Source: Billgrantia gudaonensis (lineage in GTDB: Bacteria > Pseudomonadota > Gammaproteobacteria > Pseudomonadales > Halomonadaceae). Taken from it: a DNA stretch of 64,000 nt. The position numbers and the translations under genes are program-made. The stretch covers positions 62,001-126,000 of the forward strand of contig NZ_FNES01000010.1 of assembly GCF_900100195.1 (NCBI RefSeq), written 5' to 3'. Shown one piece after another: positions 17,751 through 27,289 of the stretch. A model generated the notes under the pieces. That model saw only the letters and a list, made by a program, of their open reading frames with translations. It did no database searches and was not told the origin of the DNA. Every line of letters starts with the position of its first letter. Within the stretch, counting starts at the first letter, position 1.

Positions 17751-17883
17751 CTTCCAGCTTCCAGCTTCCAGCTTCCAGCTTCCAGCTTCCAGCTTCCAGC
17801 TTCCAGCTTCCAGCTTCCAGCTTCCAGCTTCCAGCTTCCAGCTTCCAGCTTCCAGCTTCCAGCTTCCAGCTTCCAGCTTCCAG
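17751..17883. repeat. 7-bp tandem repeat array, 19 exact copies of CTTCCAG
   Basis: Nineteen perfect head-to-tail copies of CTTCCAG (133 bp) lie between the convergent fpr and glnK genes and end three bases before the glnK stop codon. An inverted remnant, GGAAGCTGGAAG, lies at about 17701-17712 and could pair with the array. Written as AGCTTCC, the unit has the form AGCT+NNN. Perfect identity over 19 units implies recent slippage expansion. Confidence 0.97.
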
Positions 17884-17886
17884 CTG

Positions 17887-18294
<408 letters not shown>

Positions 18295-18322
18295 TCAAGC
18301 ATACACCGCCCTTGGCGGTAAG

Positions 18323-18350
18323 AAAAAAGGCTCCCCGTGGGGAGCCTTGT
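18323..18350 (-). terminator. rho-independent terminator after amtB
   Basis: On the minus strand, AAGGCTCCCC pairs with GGGGAGCCTT around a tiny loop and runs into six T. It separates amtB from the downstream glnK copy. Confidence 0.92.
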
Positions 18351-18366
18351 CGATGGGGTGGTCGAG

Positions 18367-19689
18367 TCACTCGGTGCGCGGTTGTCCCGCCGGAGCCGGG
18401 GCCGCGTAGCCGCCTGCCGGGCGGCCGCCTCCGCCGCCATGGATCTTGGCGACGCTGAACTCGGGATAGGCCTCCAGGCCGCACTCGGCGAGATCCACGC
18501 CCTCGTACTCTTCCTCCTCGCTGACGCGAATGCCCATGATGGCCTTGAGGATCAGCCATACCACCAGGCTGGCGCCGAAGACCCAGGCGAAGATGCCGAT
18601 GATGCCGATGACCTGGGCACCGAAGCCGGCGCTACCGTTGGTGAGCGGTACGGCCAGCACGCCCCAGATGCCGACCACGCCGTGCACCGAGATGGCACCC
18701 ACCGGGTCGTCGATCTTCAGCTTGTCGAGCGTCACGATGGAAGCCACCACGATAGCGCCGCCGATGCCGCCGATCAGGGTGGCGCCCAGGGCGGAAGGCG
18801 ACAGCGGATCGGCAGTGATGGCCACCAGGCCGGCCAGGGCGCCGTTGAGGGCCATGGTCAGGTCCGCCTTGCGGAACCACAGCTTGGCCAGGATCAGAGC
18901 CAGGATCACCCCGCCGGCGGCGGCGGCGTTGGTGTTGACCAGCACCTGGGCCATGTTGTTGGCCGAGCCGACGTCCGAGAGCTTCAGCTCCGAGCCGCCG
19001 TTGAAGCCGAACCAGCCCATCCACAGGATGAAGGTACCCAGCGTGGCCAGCGGCAGGTTGGCGCCGGGAATGGCGTGGACGCTGCCGTCCTTGCCGTACT
19101 TGCCCTTGCGCGGACCGAGAACCAGCACGCCGGCGAGTGCCGCGGCGGCACCGGCCAGGTGCACGATGCCCGAGCCGGCATAGTCGGAGTAGCCGACCTC
19201 GGCGAGCCAGCCGCCGCCCCATGTCCAGTAGCCGGACACCGGGTAGATGACGCCGGTCATCACCACGGCAAAGGCCAGGAAGGCCCACAGCTTCATGCGC
19301 TCGGCCACCGCGCCCGAGACGATGGACATGGCCGTGGCCACGAACACCACCTGGAAGAAGAAGTCGGCGCGCATGGAGTAGTAGGGGGCGTCATCGCCAC
19401 CGGCCGTCACGGCATCCACGGTGTTTTCGCCACCGAGCAGGAAGCCGAAGCTGGGCAAGAAGCCGCCGGCGCTGCTGGAGTACATCAGGTAGTAGCCCAG
19501 CAGCAGGTACATGGTGCAGGCGATGGCGAACAGGGCGATGTTCTTGGTGAGGATTTCGGCAGTGTTCTTGGAGCGCACCAGGCCGGCCTCGAGCATCGAG
19601 AAGCCGGCGGCCATCCACATTACCAGGATGCCGCAGACCAGGAAATAGAAGGTATCGAGCGCGTAGCTCAGTTCACTGAGTTCACTCAT
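18367..19689 (-). CDS. amtB: ammonium transporter
   Basis: A 440-residue inner-membrane channel of about 11 helices (Amt/Rh family). The twin pore histidines are in GSGIVHLAGAAAAL and ISVHGVVGIWG. Other family marks are FSMLEAGLVRSKNTAEILTKN near the N-terminus and WMGWFGFNGGSEL. There is no cleavable signal peptide. After the usual cytoplasmic tail (EEEEYEGVDLAECGLEAYPEF) there is an extra low-complexity end of about 25 residues rich in Gly, Ala and Pro. It is flanked on both sides by a glnK gene. Confidence 0.95.
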   Translation of the reverse strand: MSELSELSYALDTFYFLVCGILVMWMAAGFSMLEAGLVRSKNTAEILTKNIALFAIACTMYLLLGYYLMYSSSAGGFLPSFGFLLGGENTVDAVTAGGDDAPYYSMRADFFFQVVFVATAMSIVSGAVAERMKLWAFLAFAVVMTGVIYPVSGYWTWGGGWLAEVGYSDYAGSGIVHLAGAAAALAGVLVLGPRKGKYGKDGSVHAIPGANLPLATLGTFILWMGWFGFNGGSELKLSDVGSANNMAQVLVNTNAAAAGGVILALILAKLWFRKADLTMALNGALAGLVAITADPLSPSALGATLIGGIGGAIVVASIVTLDKLKIDDPVGAISVHGVVGIWGVLAVPLTNGSAGFGAQVIGIIGIFAWVFGASLVVWLILKAIMGIRVSEEEEYEGVDLAECGLEAYPEFSVAKIHGGGGGRPAGGYAAPAPAGQPRTE

Positions 19690-19727
19690 GGAAGTCTCTC
19701 CTCGGCGTCGTATCGGAAGCGGTGGGC

Positions 19728-20105
<378 letters not shown>

Positions 20106-20124
20106 TCATGTCATGCCCTGTCCA

Positions 20125-20140
20125 TGCGCAGAGCGTGCCA
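20125..20140 (-). promoter_or_regulatory. sigma-54 promoter of glnK-amtB
   Basis: The minus strand reads TGGCACG-CTCT-GCGCA against the consensus TGGCACG-N4-TTGCA, with GG and GC at the invariant 10-base interval. The predicted start lies about 46 bases before the glnK ATG. Confidence 0.72.
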
Positions 20141-20228
20141 GTCGCGAAAAAAATGGTCTTCGATCAGCGGCTTGTAAGTCCTGTCTGGAATGTTTTGCAC
20201 GCTTCCGGTGGGAGGTATCGTCGGCAGG

Positions 20229-20258
20229 TGCACCAGGCTGGTGCCGGGCTGTGGTGCA
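20229..20258. promoter_or_regulatory. NtrC enhancer sites
   Basis: TGCACCA-GGC-TGGTGCC (20229-20245) matches the NtrC dyad TGCACYA-N3-TRGTGCA in both half-sites. A second, weaker site with a good right half (TGGTGCA) spans 20242-20258 and shares four bases with the first. They lie about 100-130 bp upstream of the sigma-54 start, the usual enhancer distance. Confidence 0.72.
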
Positions 20259-20353
20259 GATGCTCCAGCATGGCGCGCAACGGGAGAATGCGTGGCTGCT
20301 GCGCCTTGCGTATCCTGTGGGGATAGTCATCAGCGGTTCCAGGAGAGAACACC

Positions 20354-20689
20354 ATGAGTAGTCAGGATCCCATCAGTCGGCTGGCCCAGCAGCTCGGCGA
20401 ACGCCTGCAGGGCGCTTCTCAGGCTCCGGAAGAGTTCCAGAAGGCTGCGCAGCAGGTAGTGCGTGGCGCCTTCGATCGCCTGGAGCTGGTCTCGCGAGAG
20501 GATTTCGACATCCTCATGGACGTGCTGCAGCGCACCCGCAGTCGCGTCGAAGCGCTGGAAAAGCAGGTCGCCGCCCTCGAAGAGGCGGTGGCGGCACGGC
20601 AGTCAGATGCCTCGGCATTGCCGCCTGCCGAGAAGGAGAGCGCCGCGCAACCTGAAGAGGATGCCGGCGCGGGCGAGACCGGCCGCTGA
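20354..20689 (+). CDS. ubiK: ubiquinone biosynthesis accessory factor UbiK (YqiC family)
   Basis: A 111-residue protein with the BMFP domain: an N-terminal amphipathic helix (DPISRLAQQLGERL), then FQKAAQQVVRGAFDRLELVSREDFDILMDVLQRTRSRVEALEKQVAALE, ending in a coiled coil that drives trimerisation. The C-terminal 35 residues are a variable acidic tail. UbiK works with UbiJ in the aerobic ubiquinone complex and also fuses membranes in vitro. AGGAGAG precedes the ATG. Position between glnK and comM is conserved in pseudomonads. Confidence 0.9.
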   Translation: MSSQDPISRLAQQLGERLQGASQAPEEFQKAAQQVVRGAFDRLELVSREDFDILMDVLQRTRSRVEALEKQVAALEEAVAARQSDASALPPAEKESAAQPEEDAGAGETGR

Positions 20690-20759
20690 GGTAGCGGCAC
20701 GCGACCGTCACCGGCGGATGCTAAGCTAGAGGCTTGGCAAACGGACTGCGAGGGACCGC

Positions 20760-22268
20760 ATGACGCTAGCGATCGTCGCCACGAGGGCGGGGTTGGGCCT
20801 CGAGGCACCCGAGGTGCTCGTCGAGGTGCATCTGGCCAACGGCCTGCCCGGCATGACTCTGGTAGGGCTGCCCGAAGCCGCCGTCAAGGAGAGCCGCGAA
20901 CGGGTGCGCAGCGCCCTCACCAATGCCGGCTTCGACTTTCCCAATACCCGCCGGATCGTGCTCAACCTGGCGCCCGCCGACCTGCCCAAGGTCGGCGGGC
21001 GTTTCGATCTGCCCATTGCCCTGGGCATCCTGGTGGCCTCCGGCCAGATTCCGGCGGAGGCGCTGTCGGGCATCGAGAGCGTCGGTGAGTTGGCGCTGGA
21101 TGGCCGGCTGCGCCCGATCAGTGGGATGCTGCCGCTGGCGCTGGCCGCTCGCCAGGCGGGCCGCCGGCTGATCGTGCCGCGCGACAACGCCGACGAGGCG
21201 GCACTGGCCGGTGACCTGCAGGTACTGCCCGCCGATCACCTGCTGGAAGTGGTGGCACACCTGCTGGGGCAGACGCCCATCGCCGCCCACCGTCTCGTCA
21301 CGCCGCCCGTTGCCGAGCGGCGAGAAGGCGACCTCGCCGAGGTGCGCGGCCAGCACCAGGCACGCCGTGCCCTGGAGATCGCCGCGGCGGGGTCGCACAA
21401 TCTGTTGTTCGCAGGCCCGCCCGGTACCGGCAAGACCATGTTGGCGAGCCGCCTGCCCGGCATTCTTCCGCCGCTCACCGAGGATGAGGCGCTGGAAGTG
21501 GCGGCGGTGCGCTCCGTCTGCGGGCTACCGCTGGCCGAACAGTGGGGACGGCGTCCGTTCCGGGCTCCGCACCACACCGCCAGCGCCGTGGCCCTGGTGG
21601 GCGGCGGCTCCTGGCCACGCCCTGGCGAGATATCCCTGGCCCACCACGGCGTGCTGTTCCTCGACGAGTTGCCGGAGTTCTCGCGACAGGTGCTCGAGGT
21701 GATGCGCGAGCCCATGGAGTCAGGACGGATCCACATCGCACGGGCCAGTCACGAGCGGCGTTTCCCGGCTCGTTTCCAGCTGGTAGCGGCCATGAACCCC
21801 TGCCCCTGCGGCCATTTGGGCGATCCGCGTCAAGCGTGCCAGTGCACGGCAGCGCAGATTCAGCGCTACCAGTCGCGCCTTTCGGGACCGTTGCTCGACC
21901 GCATCGACCTGCAGGTGGAGGTACCGGCGCTGCCCCCGGAGCAGCTCACCGCCCGCGAGCGTGGCGAGGACTCCGCCACGGTACGCTCGCGAGTGATGGC
22001 CGCCCGTGAGCGGCAGTACGCTCGCGGCGCCCTGAACGCCCATCTGGGCGGCCGGGAGCTCGAAGTCGCCTGTGCCCTGTCGAATGCCGATCGCGCCTGG
22101 CTGGCCGGCGTTCTGGAGCGGCTCAAGCTCTCGGCACGGGCCTATCATCGGGTGCTGCGCGTTGCCCTCACCCTGGCCGACCTGGGCGGCAAACCACACC
22201 CCGAGCGCGACGAGCTCATGGAGGCGATCGGCTATCGGCAGTTGGACCGGCAGCTTCGTCAAGCCTGA
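20760..22268 (+). CDS. comM: YifB/ComM family Mg-chelatase-like AAA+ ATPase
   Basis: A 502-residue protein with an N-terminal Lon-protease-like (ChlI) domain (residues 1-165), an AAA+ Mg-chelatase domain with Walker A FAGPPGTGKTML and Walker B VLFLDELPEF, and a C-terminal domain. The cysteine cluster NPCPCGHLGDPRQACQC may bind zinc. ComM is a hexameric helicase that promotes branch migration in natural transformation, though the family is also found in non-transformable bacteria. Length and domain order are typical. Confidence 0.92.
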   Translation: MTLAIVATRAGLGLEAPEVLVEVHLANGLPGMTLVGLPEAAVKESRERVRSALTNAGFDFPNTRRIVLNLAPADLPKVGGRFDLPIALGILVASGQIPAEALSGIESVGELALDGRLRPISGMLPLALAARQAGRRLIVPRDNADEAALAGDLQVLPADHLLEVVAHLLGQTPIAAHRLVTPPVAERREGDLAEVRGQHQARRALEIAAAGSHNLLFAGPPGTGKTMLASRLPGILPPLTEDEALEVAAVRSVCGLPLAEQWGRRPFRAPHHTASAVALVGGGSWPRPGEISLAHHGVLFLDELPEFSRQVLEVMREPMESGRIHIARASHERRFPARFQLVAAMNPCPCGHLGDPRQACQCTAAQIQRYQSRLSGPLLDRIDLQVEVPALPPEQLTARERGEDSATVRSRVMAARERQYARGALNAHLGGRELEVACALSNADRAWLAGVLERLKLSARAYHRVLRVALTLADLGGKPHPERDELMEAIGYRQLDRQLRQA

Positions 22269-22286
22269 GACTGGGAGAGCAGGGAG

Positions 22287-22769
22287 CTACAGCGCCGTGG
22301 CGTCGAAGGCGCCCTCGATGCTCGTCTCCCATAGCGTTGCGTCGTCATCGGGGCGCTGCAGCATCAGGGTCAGGCGGTAAGGCAGGAGTTCGCGGTCGGA
22401 GAGCCTCAGGCGAGGGGCCGCGGCTTCCAGACGGCTTTTCAGTCGCCACTGGTGGGGTTCCGTGCTGCCTTCCATGCCGGGTTGCCAATCGAGAACCTGA
22501 GGGCCGGGAGCGATGCCGAGCAGGGCTCGGGTCAGGCTCTCGCGCATGCGCTCGACGCCCACGCCCAGCTCCGAGTCGACCTCGGGGGCGGCAAGCAACA
22601 GCACCTGCTGCTCGAGCGGTTGCAGTGCGTCGATCTCGCCGATTCGTTGAGCGGCGCTGTTGCCGAGCCCCAGCAGCGCCTGGCGTACCGGTTCGATGCG
22701 ATTGGCCGAAGTGGCGCAACCGTTGAGGATGAACAGCGTCAGCAGCAACGGCACCAGGGACTTCAGCAT
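22287..22769 (-). CDS. predicted lipoprotein of unknown function
   Basis: A 160-residue protein with a short lipoprotein signal peptide ending in the lipobox LNGC (Cys18). The mature part has a segment with AAPEVDSELGVGVERMRESLTRALLG and LDWQPG, loosely like outer-membrane lipoproteins of the LpoB type, but I cannot assign it. ATG 22769 overlaps the end of the upstream hydrolase gene by 7 bases, so the two are co-translated. It has Asp after the +1 region only well downstream, which suggests outer-membrane sorting. Confidence 0.75.
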   Translation of the reverse strand: MLKSLVPLLLTLFILNGCATSANRIEPVRQALLGLGNSAAQRIGEIDALQPLEQQVLLLAAPEVDSELGVGVERMRESLTRALLGIAPGPQVLDWQPGMEGSTEPHQWRLKSRLEAAAPRLRLSDRELLPYRLTLMLQRPDDDATLWETSIEGAFDATAL

Positions 22770-23740
22770 GGCATTCTTTCCGTTTCCAAGCGGGCGATGA
22801 AATCGTCCAGGGCGGCAAACAGTGCCTGGCGAATCGGCTCGGCTTCGTTGACCAGATGGTGGCGCGCTTCGGGATGACGGTGTATGCAGGCGTTGGGGAA
22901 CTTGTGCCCCAATACCGAGAGGTTCCACTCCCAGTCCACGGTGAGGTCTTGCTCGCCCTGCAGAATCAGGGTGGGCAACTGACTGGGAGGCAGGGCGAGC
23001 AGCTGGGGCATCCATCGACGCATGGCACTGATCCAGTGCATGGATAGGCGATCGGGCTGCAGCGGGTCCTGCTCGCGCAGGAAGGTGGCGAAGTCATGGT
23101 CGGTGGAGTTGGCGCGAAACTTGCGCGGCACCGAGCTGACGAAAGGGCCGACCAGGCGGTGCAGCCAGCTCGACTGAGGCCATCCCCAGGGGCGCACCAG
23201 CGGTGCGAGCAGGGCGAGCCCCGACCAGTGGCCATCGTCGGCACGGGTCAAGGCATCGGTGGCCAGAATCGCCGCGCCGGTGCTCTGGCCGACGCCGAGC
23301 CAGGGGCGCGGCGCCAGCTCGCGGTCGCCGAGCTGCTGCTGCAGGGCGCGCAGGCAGTCGGCATAGTCGGTGAAGTCGTCGATGCAGGCGCGTCGACCGC
23401 TGGAGAGACCATGGCCGGGGAGATCCCACAGGACCACGCGCCAACGGTGCTCGAGCAGGCGTTCCAGCAGGTGGCGATAGAGTCCCAGGTGATCGAAGTA
23501 ACCGTGGACCACGAAGGCGGTGCCGATGGCCTGCGGTGGGCTCCACACCTGGGTCCATAGGCGAAAGCGGGGCGTTTCCAGGTAGCCGACGTGCAGCCCG
23601 ACCCGATCATCGATCAGCGCCGCCAGGCCATAATGGGCGAAGTAATGAGCGAGGTGGTCGCCGAGAGGATGCGTATCGCAGGCGGTGCTGTCGAAGGGGG
23701 CGATGGGCCCGTGGGCCTGCAGCGGGGAAAAGTCAGTCAT
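22763..23740 (-). CDS. alpha/beta hydrolase, lysophospholipase-like
   Basis: A 325-residue serine hydrolase of the S33/Hydrolase_4 type. The oxyanion region is FVVHGYFDHLGLYRHLLE, the nucleophile elbow GQSTG (in WLGVGQSTGAA), with the acid probably in LQGEQDLTVDWEWN and the histidine in HPEARHHLVNE. No signal peptide. Start ATG 23740 has GGAGG six bases upstream; an in-frame upstream extension to 23854 is rejected. It resembles PldB-type lysophospholipases and monoglyceride lipases. It forms a two-gene operon with the lipoprotein gene. Confidence 0.85.
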   Translation of the reverse strand: MTDFSPLQAHGPIAPFDSTACDTHPLGDHLAHYFAHYGLAALIDDRVGLHVGYLETPRFRLWTQVWSPPQAIGTAFVVHGYFDHLGLYRHLLERLLEHRWRVVLWDLPGHGLSSGRRACIDDFTDYADCLRALQQQLGDRELAPRPWLGVGQSTGAAILATDALTRADDGHWSGLALLAPLVRPWGWPQSSWLHRLVGPFVSSVPRKFRANSTDHDFATFLREQDPLQPDRLSMHWISAMRRWMPQLLALPPSQLPTLILQGEQDLTVDWEWNLSVLGHKFPNACIHRHPEARHHLVNEAEPIRQALFAALDDFIARLETERMPC

Positions 23741-23897
23741 CGCAACCTCCGGCGGGATTGGCAGGGCGTCACGCGAGGAAGCGTCGCCGATCTGGCAGTT
23801 TACCTGGCCTGTACCACCCCTTTCGAGCGTTGCAGCGGCGTGGCTGACTGCCATGGTGTCTCCACCCTATGTCTAGTGCCTATGCTCGGCCCTTGGG

Positions 23898-23929
23898 TTT
23901 ACATATGGAACGATTTTCCACAAAATCGT
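23898..23929 (+). promoter_or_regulatory. candidate glcB promoter with overlapping palindrome
   Basis: ACGATTTT and its complement AAAATCGT flank CCAC (23910-23929), a perfect 8-bp-arm dyad. A possible sigma-70 pair TTTACA (23898-23903) and CAAAAT (23921-23926) at 17-base spacing would place the dyad over the -10, as for a repressor site. The regulator is unknown. Confidence 0.5.
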
Positions 23930-24004
23930 CGATATAGCGTGGTTCCATCCCAACATCCGGCAGGCGAGCCATGAACTCGCCTCCGTGCACGAGGAGATTT
24001 CCCC

Positions 24005-26179
24005 ATGACCCAACGCGTCACACGCCACCGTCTGCAGGTGGCTGCCGAGCTGGATCGCTTCGTCAACGAGCGGGCACTGCCGGGTACCGGCGTCGATCCC
24101 GAGGCCTTCTGGACCGGGGTGGATGCCCTCTTTCACGATCTGACCCCGAAGAATCGCGAATTGCTCGCTGAGCGCGATCGCCTTCAGGAGCGGCTGGACT
24201 CCTGGCATCGCCAGAATCCCGGCCCGGTGCGCGACCTGGACGCTTACCGCGCCTTCCTCGAAGAGATCGGCTACCTGGTCGAGGCGCCGGCCAAGGTCGA
24301 AGTCACCACCGCCAATGTCGACCGCGAGGTCGCCGTGCAGGCCGGCCCGCAGCTGGTGGTGCCGGTCAACAATGCCCGTTACGCGCTCAATGCCGGTAAC
24401 GCGCGCTGGGGCAGTCTCTACGACGCTCTCTATGGCACCGATGCCATCCCCGAAGACGATGGCGCCGAGAAGACCGCCGAGTACAACCCCAAGCGTGGCG
24501 AGAAGGTGATCGCCTACGCTCGCGGCGTGCTCGACCGTGCCGCGCCCCTGGCCACTGGATCGCATCGCGATGCCGTCAAGTACGTACTGCGCGACGGCCA
24601 CCTGGTGGCGACCCTCGAGGGCGGCCGTGAGACGGGCCTCAAGGAGCCGGGCAAACTGGTCGGCTACCGGGGCGACGCCGCCAGCCCCGAGGCGATTCTG
24701 CTGGCCAACCACGACCTCCACCTGGAGATCCAGATCGACCCGAGCCACCCCATCGGCAAGACCGACCCGGCCGGCGTCAAGGACGTACTGGTCGAGGCGG
24801 CGCTGACCGCCATCATGGACTGCGAAGACTCCGTGGCGGCGGTGGATGCCGAGGACAAGGTCGGCGTCTACGCCAACTGGCTGGGCCTGATGAAGGGCGA
24901 TCTCACCGAGGAGGTGGAGAAGGGGGGCAAGACCTTCACCCGGCGCCTGCATGCCGATCGCACCTACACCACGCCGGACGGCGGCAGCCTGACCCTGCCC
25001 GGCCGTTCGCTGATGTTCGTACGCAACGTCGGCCATCTGATGACCACCCCAGCGGTGCTCGACGCCGACGGCAACGAGCTCCCGGAAGGCATCCTCGACG
25101 GCGTGGTCACCGGGCTGCTCGCCCTGCACGACCTCAAGAAGGGCGACGGCGAGGCGCGCAACTCCCGCGAGGGCTCGGTCTACATCGTCAAGCCCAAGAT
25201 GCACGGGCCCAAGGAGGTCGCCTTCTCCAACGAGCTGTTCGGGCGCATCGAGGACATCCTCGGCATGCCCCGCGACACCCTCAAGATGGGCATCATGGAC
25301 GAGGAGCGACGCACCTCGGTCAACCTCAAGGCATGCATCAACGAGGCGGCCTCGCGGGTGGTGTTCATCAACACCGGCTTCCTCGACCGCACCGGCGACG
25401 AGATGCACACCGCCATGGAAGCCGGCCCGATGATCCGCAAGGGCGACATGAAGAACGCTGCCTGGATCCAGGCCTACGAGAAGAGCAACGTCCAGGTCGG
25501 CCTGGCCTGCGGCCTGCGCGGCCACGCCCAGATCGGCAAGGGCATGTGGGCCATGCCCGACCTGATGGCCGCCATGCTCGAGCAGAAGATCGGTCACCCC
25601 AAGGCCGGCGCCAACACCGCCTGGGTGCCCTCGCCCACCGCCGCCACCCTGCATGCCCTGCACTACCACCAGGTGGACGTCACCGAGGTGCAGCGCGAGC
25701 TAGAGGCCCAGGGCGAACCGAACTTTCTGGACGACCTGCTCAGCGTGCCGGTGGCCGAGCAGGCGAACTGGTCCGACGAGGAGATCCAGCAGGAACTCGA
25801 CAACAACTGCCAGGGCATTCTCGGCTACGTGGTGCGCTGGGTCGAGCACGGCGTGGGCTGCTCCAAGGTGCCGGACATCCACAACGTGGGACTGATGGAG
25901 GACCGCGCCACCCTGCGTATCTCCAGCCAGCACATCGCCAACTGGCTGCACCACGGCGTGGTCGATGCCGCGCGGGTGCGCGAGACCCTCGAGCGCATGG
26001 CCAAGGTGGTCGATGAGCAGAATGCCGGCGACCCGGCCTACACGCCGATGAGCGCCGACTATGCGGCTTCCACGGCCTTTCAGGCGGCCAGCGACCTGAT
26101 CTTCAAGGGCCGCGTGCAGCCCGCCGGTTACACCGAGCCGCTGCTGCACCACTGGCGTGCCGTTCACAAGGCGAAATGA
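24005..26179 (+). CDS. glcB: malate synthase G
   Basis: A 724-residue monomeric enzyme condensing glyoxylate and acetyl-CoA to malate, for growth on acetate, fatty acids or glycolate. Landmarks: [51 protein letters not shown] and the catalytic-aspartate region [27 protein letters not shown]. Length is that of isoform G (about 720), not A (about 530). GAGGAG precedes the ATG. No glycolate oxidase genes are adjacent, so here it stands alone. Confidence 0.97.
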   Translation: MTQRVTRHRLQVAAELDRFVNERALPGTGVDPEAFWTGVDALFHDLTPKNRELLAERDRLQERLDSWHRQNPGPVRDLDAYRAFLEEIGYLVEAPAKVEVTTANVDREVAVQAGPQLVVPVNNARYALNAGNARWGSLYDALYGTDAIPEDDGAEKTAEYNPKRGEKVIAYARGVLDRAAPLATGSHRDAVKYVLRDGHLVATLEGGRETGLKEPGKLVGYRGDAASPEAILLANHDLHLEIQIDPSHPIGKTDPAGVKDVLVEAALTAIMDCEDSVAAVDAEDKVGVYANWLGLMKGDLTEEVEKGGKTFTRRLHADRTYTTPDGGSLTLPGRSLMFVRNVGHLMTTPAVLDADGNELPEGILDGVVTGLLALHDLKKGDGEARNSREGSVYIVKPKMHGPKEVAFSNELFGRIEDILGMPRDTLKMGIMDEERRTSVNLKACINEAASRVVFINTGFLDRTGDEMHTAMEAGPMIRKGDMKNAAWIQAYEKSNVQVGLACGLRGHAQIGKGMWAMPDLMAAMLEQKIGHPKAGANTAWVPSPTAATLHALHYHQVDVTEVQRELEAQGEPNFLDDLLSVPVAEQANWSDEEIQQELDNNCQGILGYVVRWVEHGVGCSKVPDIHNVGLMEDRATLRISSQHIANWLHHGVVDAARVRETLERMAKVVDEQNAGDPAYTPMSADYAASTAFQAASDLIFKGRVQPAGYTEPLLHHWRAVHKAK

Positions 26180-26228
26180 TCATCCACGGGCCACGGGTTG
26201 CGGGCCGTGAGTGGCGAGCCATACTGAT

Positions 26229-26305
26229 GCTCGTAGCTCGTAGCTCGTAGCTCGTAGCTCGTAGCTCGTAGCTCGTAGCTCGTAGCTCGTAGCTCGTAGC
26301 CCGTA
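26229..26305. repeat. 7-bp tandem repeat array, GCTCGTA, ten exact copies plus one variant
   Basis: Ten perfect copies of GCTCGTA (26229-26298) and one with a single change (GCCCGTA) lie between glcB and the thioesterase gene. Written as AGCTCGT the unit again has the form AGCT+NNN, like the array at 17751. Just upstream are degenerate 7-base units of the ACGGGCC type (about 26187-26207). Confidence 0.96.
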
Positions 26306-26312
26306 ACGGGAT

Positions 26313-26338
26313 GCGCCCCGGGTACCCGCCCGGGGCGC
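26313..26338. repeat. GC-rich hairpin after the GCTCGTA array
   Basis: GCGCCCCGGG and its exact complement form a 10-bp stem with a 6-base loop. There is no T-run; it may act as a terminator for glcB or simply fold the leader of the following gene. Confidence 0.55.
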
Positions 26339-26398
26339 GTTGCGCTATGGTCAGACGTCAGGCACCGACAACCACAAGCCACCGCCAGGAGAGCGCCG

Positions 26399-26812
26399 AT
26401 GACCGTGATGACCGCCGCCGCCATCGAGGACTTTCTCGACGAGGTCTTTCCCCAGCGCACCGGCACCATCGAGGGTGTCGACGAGATGCGCGCCACCATG
26501 AGCCTGGCCATCGAGGACGAGCACCTGCGTCCCGGTGCCAGTGTCTCGGGGCCGACGCTCATGGGGCTGGCCGACGTCTGTCTCTACGTGGCGATCCTGG
26601 CGCAGATCGGGCCCGAGCCCATGGCCGTGACCAGCGACCTGCACTGCCGCTTCCTGCGCCGCCCGCGCGGCGACCGCGACATCATCGCCAATGCGCGCAT
26701 CCACAAGCTGGGGCGTCGCCTGGCGGTGGGCGAGGTGCAGCTCTTCTCCGCCGGCGACGAGGCACCGGTGGCGCTGGTTACCGCGACTTACGTCCTTCCC
26801 GACTCGGACTGA
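26399..26812 (+). CDS. PaaI-family hotdog thioesterase
   Basis: A 137-residue single hotdog-domain protein. The helix motif PGASVSGPTLMGLADVCLYVAIL and the strand AVTSDLHCRFLRRPRG are typical of PaaI/YbgC-like acyl-CoA thioesterases. The acyl substrate is unknown. GGAGAG precedes the ATG; a second ATG three codons later is also possible. Its 3' end overlaps the convergent DUF423 gene by 25 bases. Confidence 0.82.
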   Translation: MTVMTAAAIEDFLDEVFPQRTGTIEGVDEMRATMSLAIEDEHLRPGASVSGPTLMGLADVCLYVAILAQIGPEPMAVTSDLHCRFLRRPRGDRDIIANARIHKLGRRLAVGEVQLFSAGDEAPVALVTATYVLPDSD

Positions 26813-27192
26813 TCGCGACGCCCCCGCAGCGCACATACGGCAAGCGCGAGCCAGCCACCGATCAGGGCAAGCCCGCCCAGCGGGGTGATCAGCACCAGCC
26901 CACCGCGGCCGCCGGCCAAGGCGAGCACATAGAGCGAGCCGGAGAAGAGACCGATCCCCACTGTCCAAAGCAGTAGCACCAGGCGCTGTCCCGCCAGGGG
27001 CAGGTTGGCGCGCCACGCCAGCACGGCGAGCATCGCCAGGGTGTGCCACGCCTGGTAGCGCACCCCCGTCTCGAAGGCGGCGGCGAGGCGTGGCGCCAAC
27101 TGACCCTCCAGGGCATGGGCGCCGAAGGCGCCGGCAATGACGGTCAGCGCCCCTGACAGCGCTGTGAGGCTCCACCACGGTCGGTCGTGCAT
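26788..27192 (-). CDS. DUF423 small membrane protein
   Basis: A 134-residue inner-membrane protein with four predicted helices. The first carries the family signature GALTVIAGAFGAHALEGQL; the next segments contain FETGVRYQAWHTLAML and LFSGSLYVLAL. The family (YwdK/YgdD) has no firmly known role. ATG 27192 follows CGAGGAGCG. It is convergent with the thioesterase gene and divergent from thiS. Confidence 0.85.
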   Translation of the reverse strand: MHDRPWWSLTALSGALTVIAGAFGAHALEGQLAPRLAAAFETGVRYQAWHTLAMLAVLAWRANLPLAGQRLVLLLWTVGIGLFSGSLYVLALAGGRGGLVLITPLGGLALIGGWLALAVCALRGRRDQSESGRT

Positions 27193-27289
27193 GATCGCTC
27201 CTCGAACGGCTTTGCCATCACCGTACCCCGCAGCGCTGCGAGCGGCTACAATGTGGCCCCGCAACAATGGTCAACGCAGAGAGGACGCC

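Noticed and set aside
17751-17883. CRISPR array
   Set aside because: The unit is 7 bp with no spacers, and no cas genes are present.
23873-25669. 598-residue minus-strand open frame opposite glcB
   Set aside because: Antisense shadow of malate synthase G; composition is typical of codon-position artefacts.
27193-27289. TPP riboswitch before thiS
   Set aside because: The conserved CTGAGA and the ACCTGATC-type elements are absent from the short gap.
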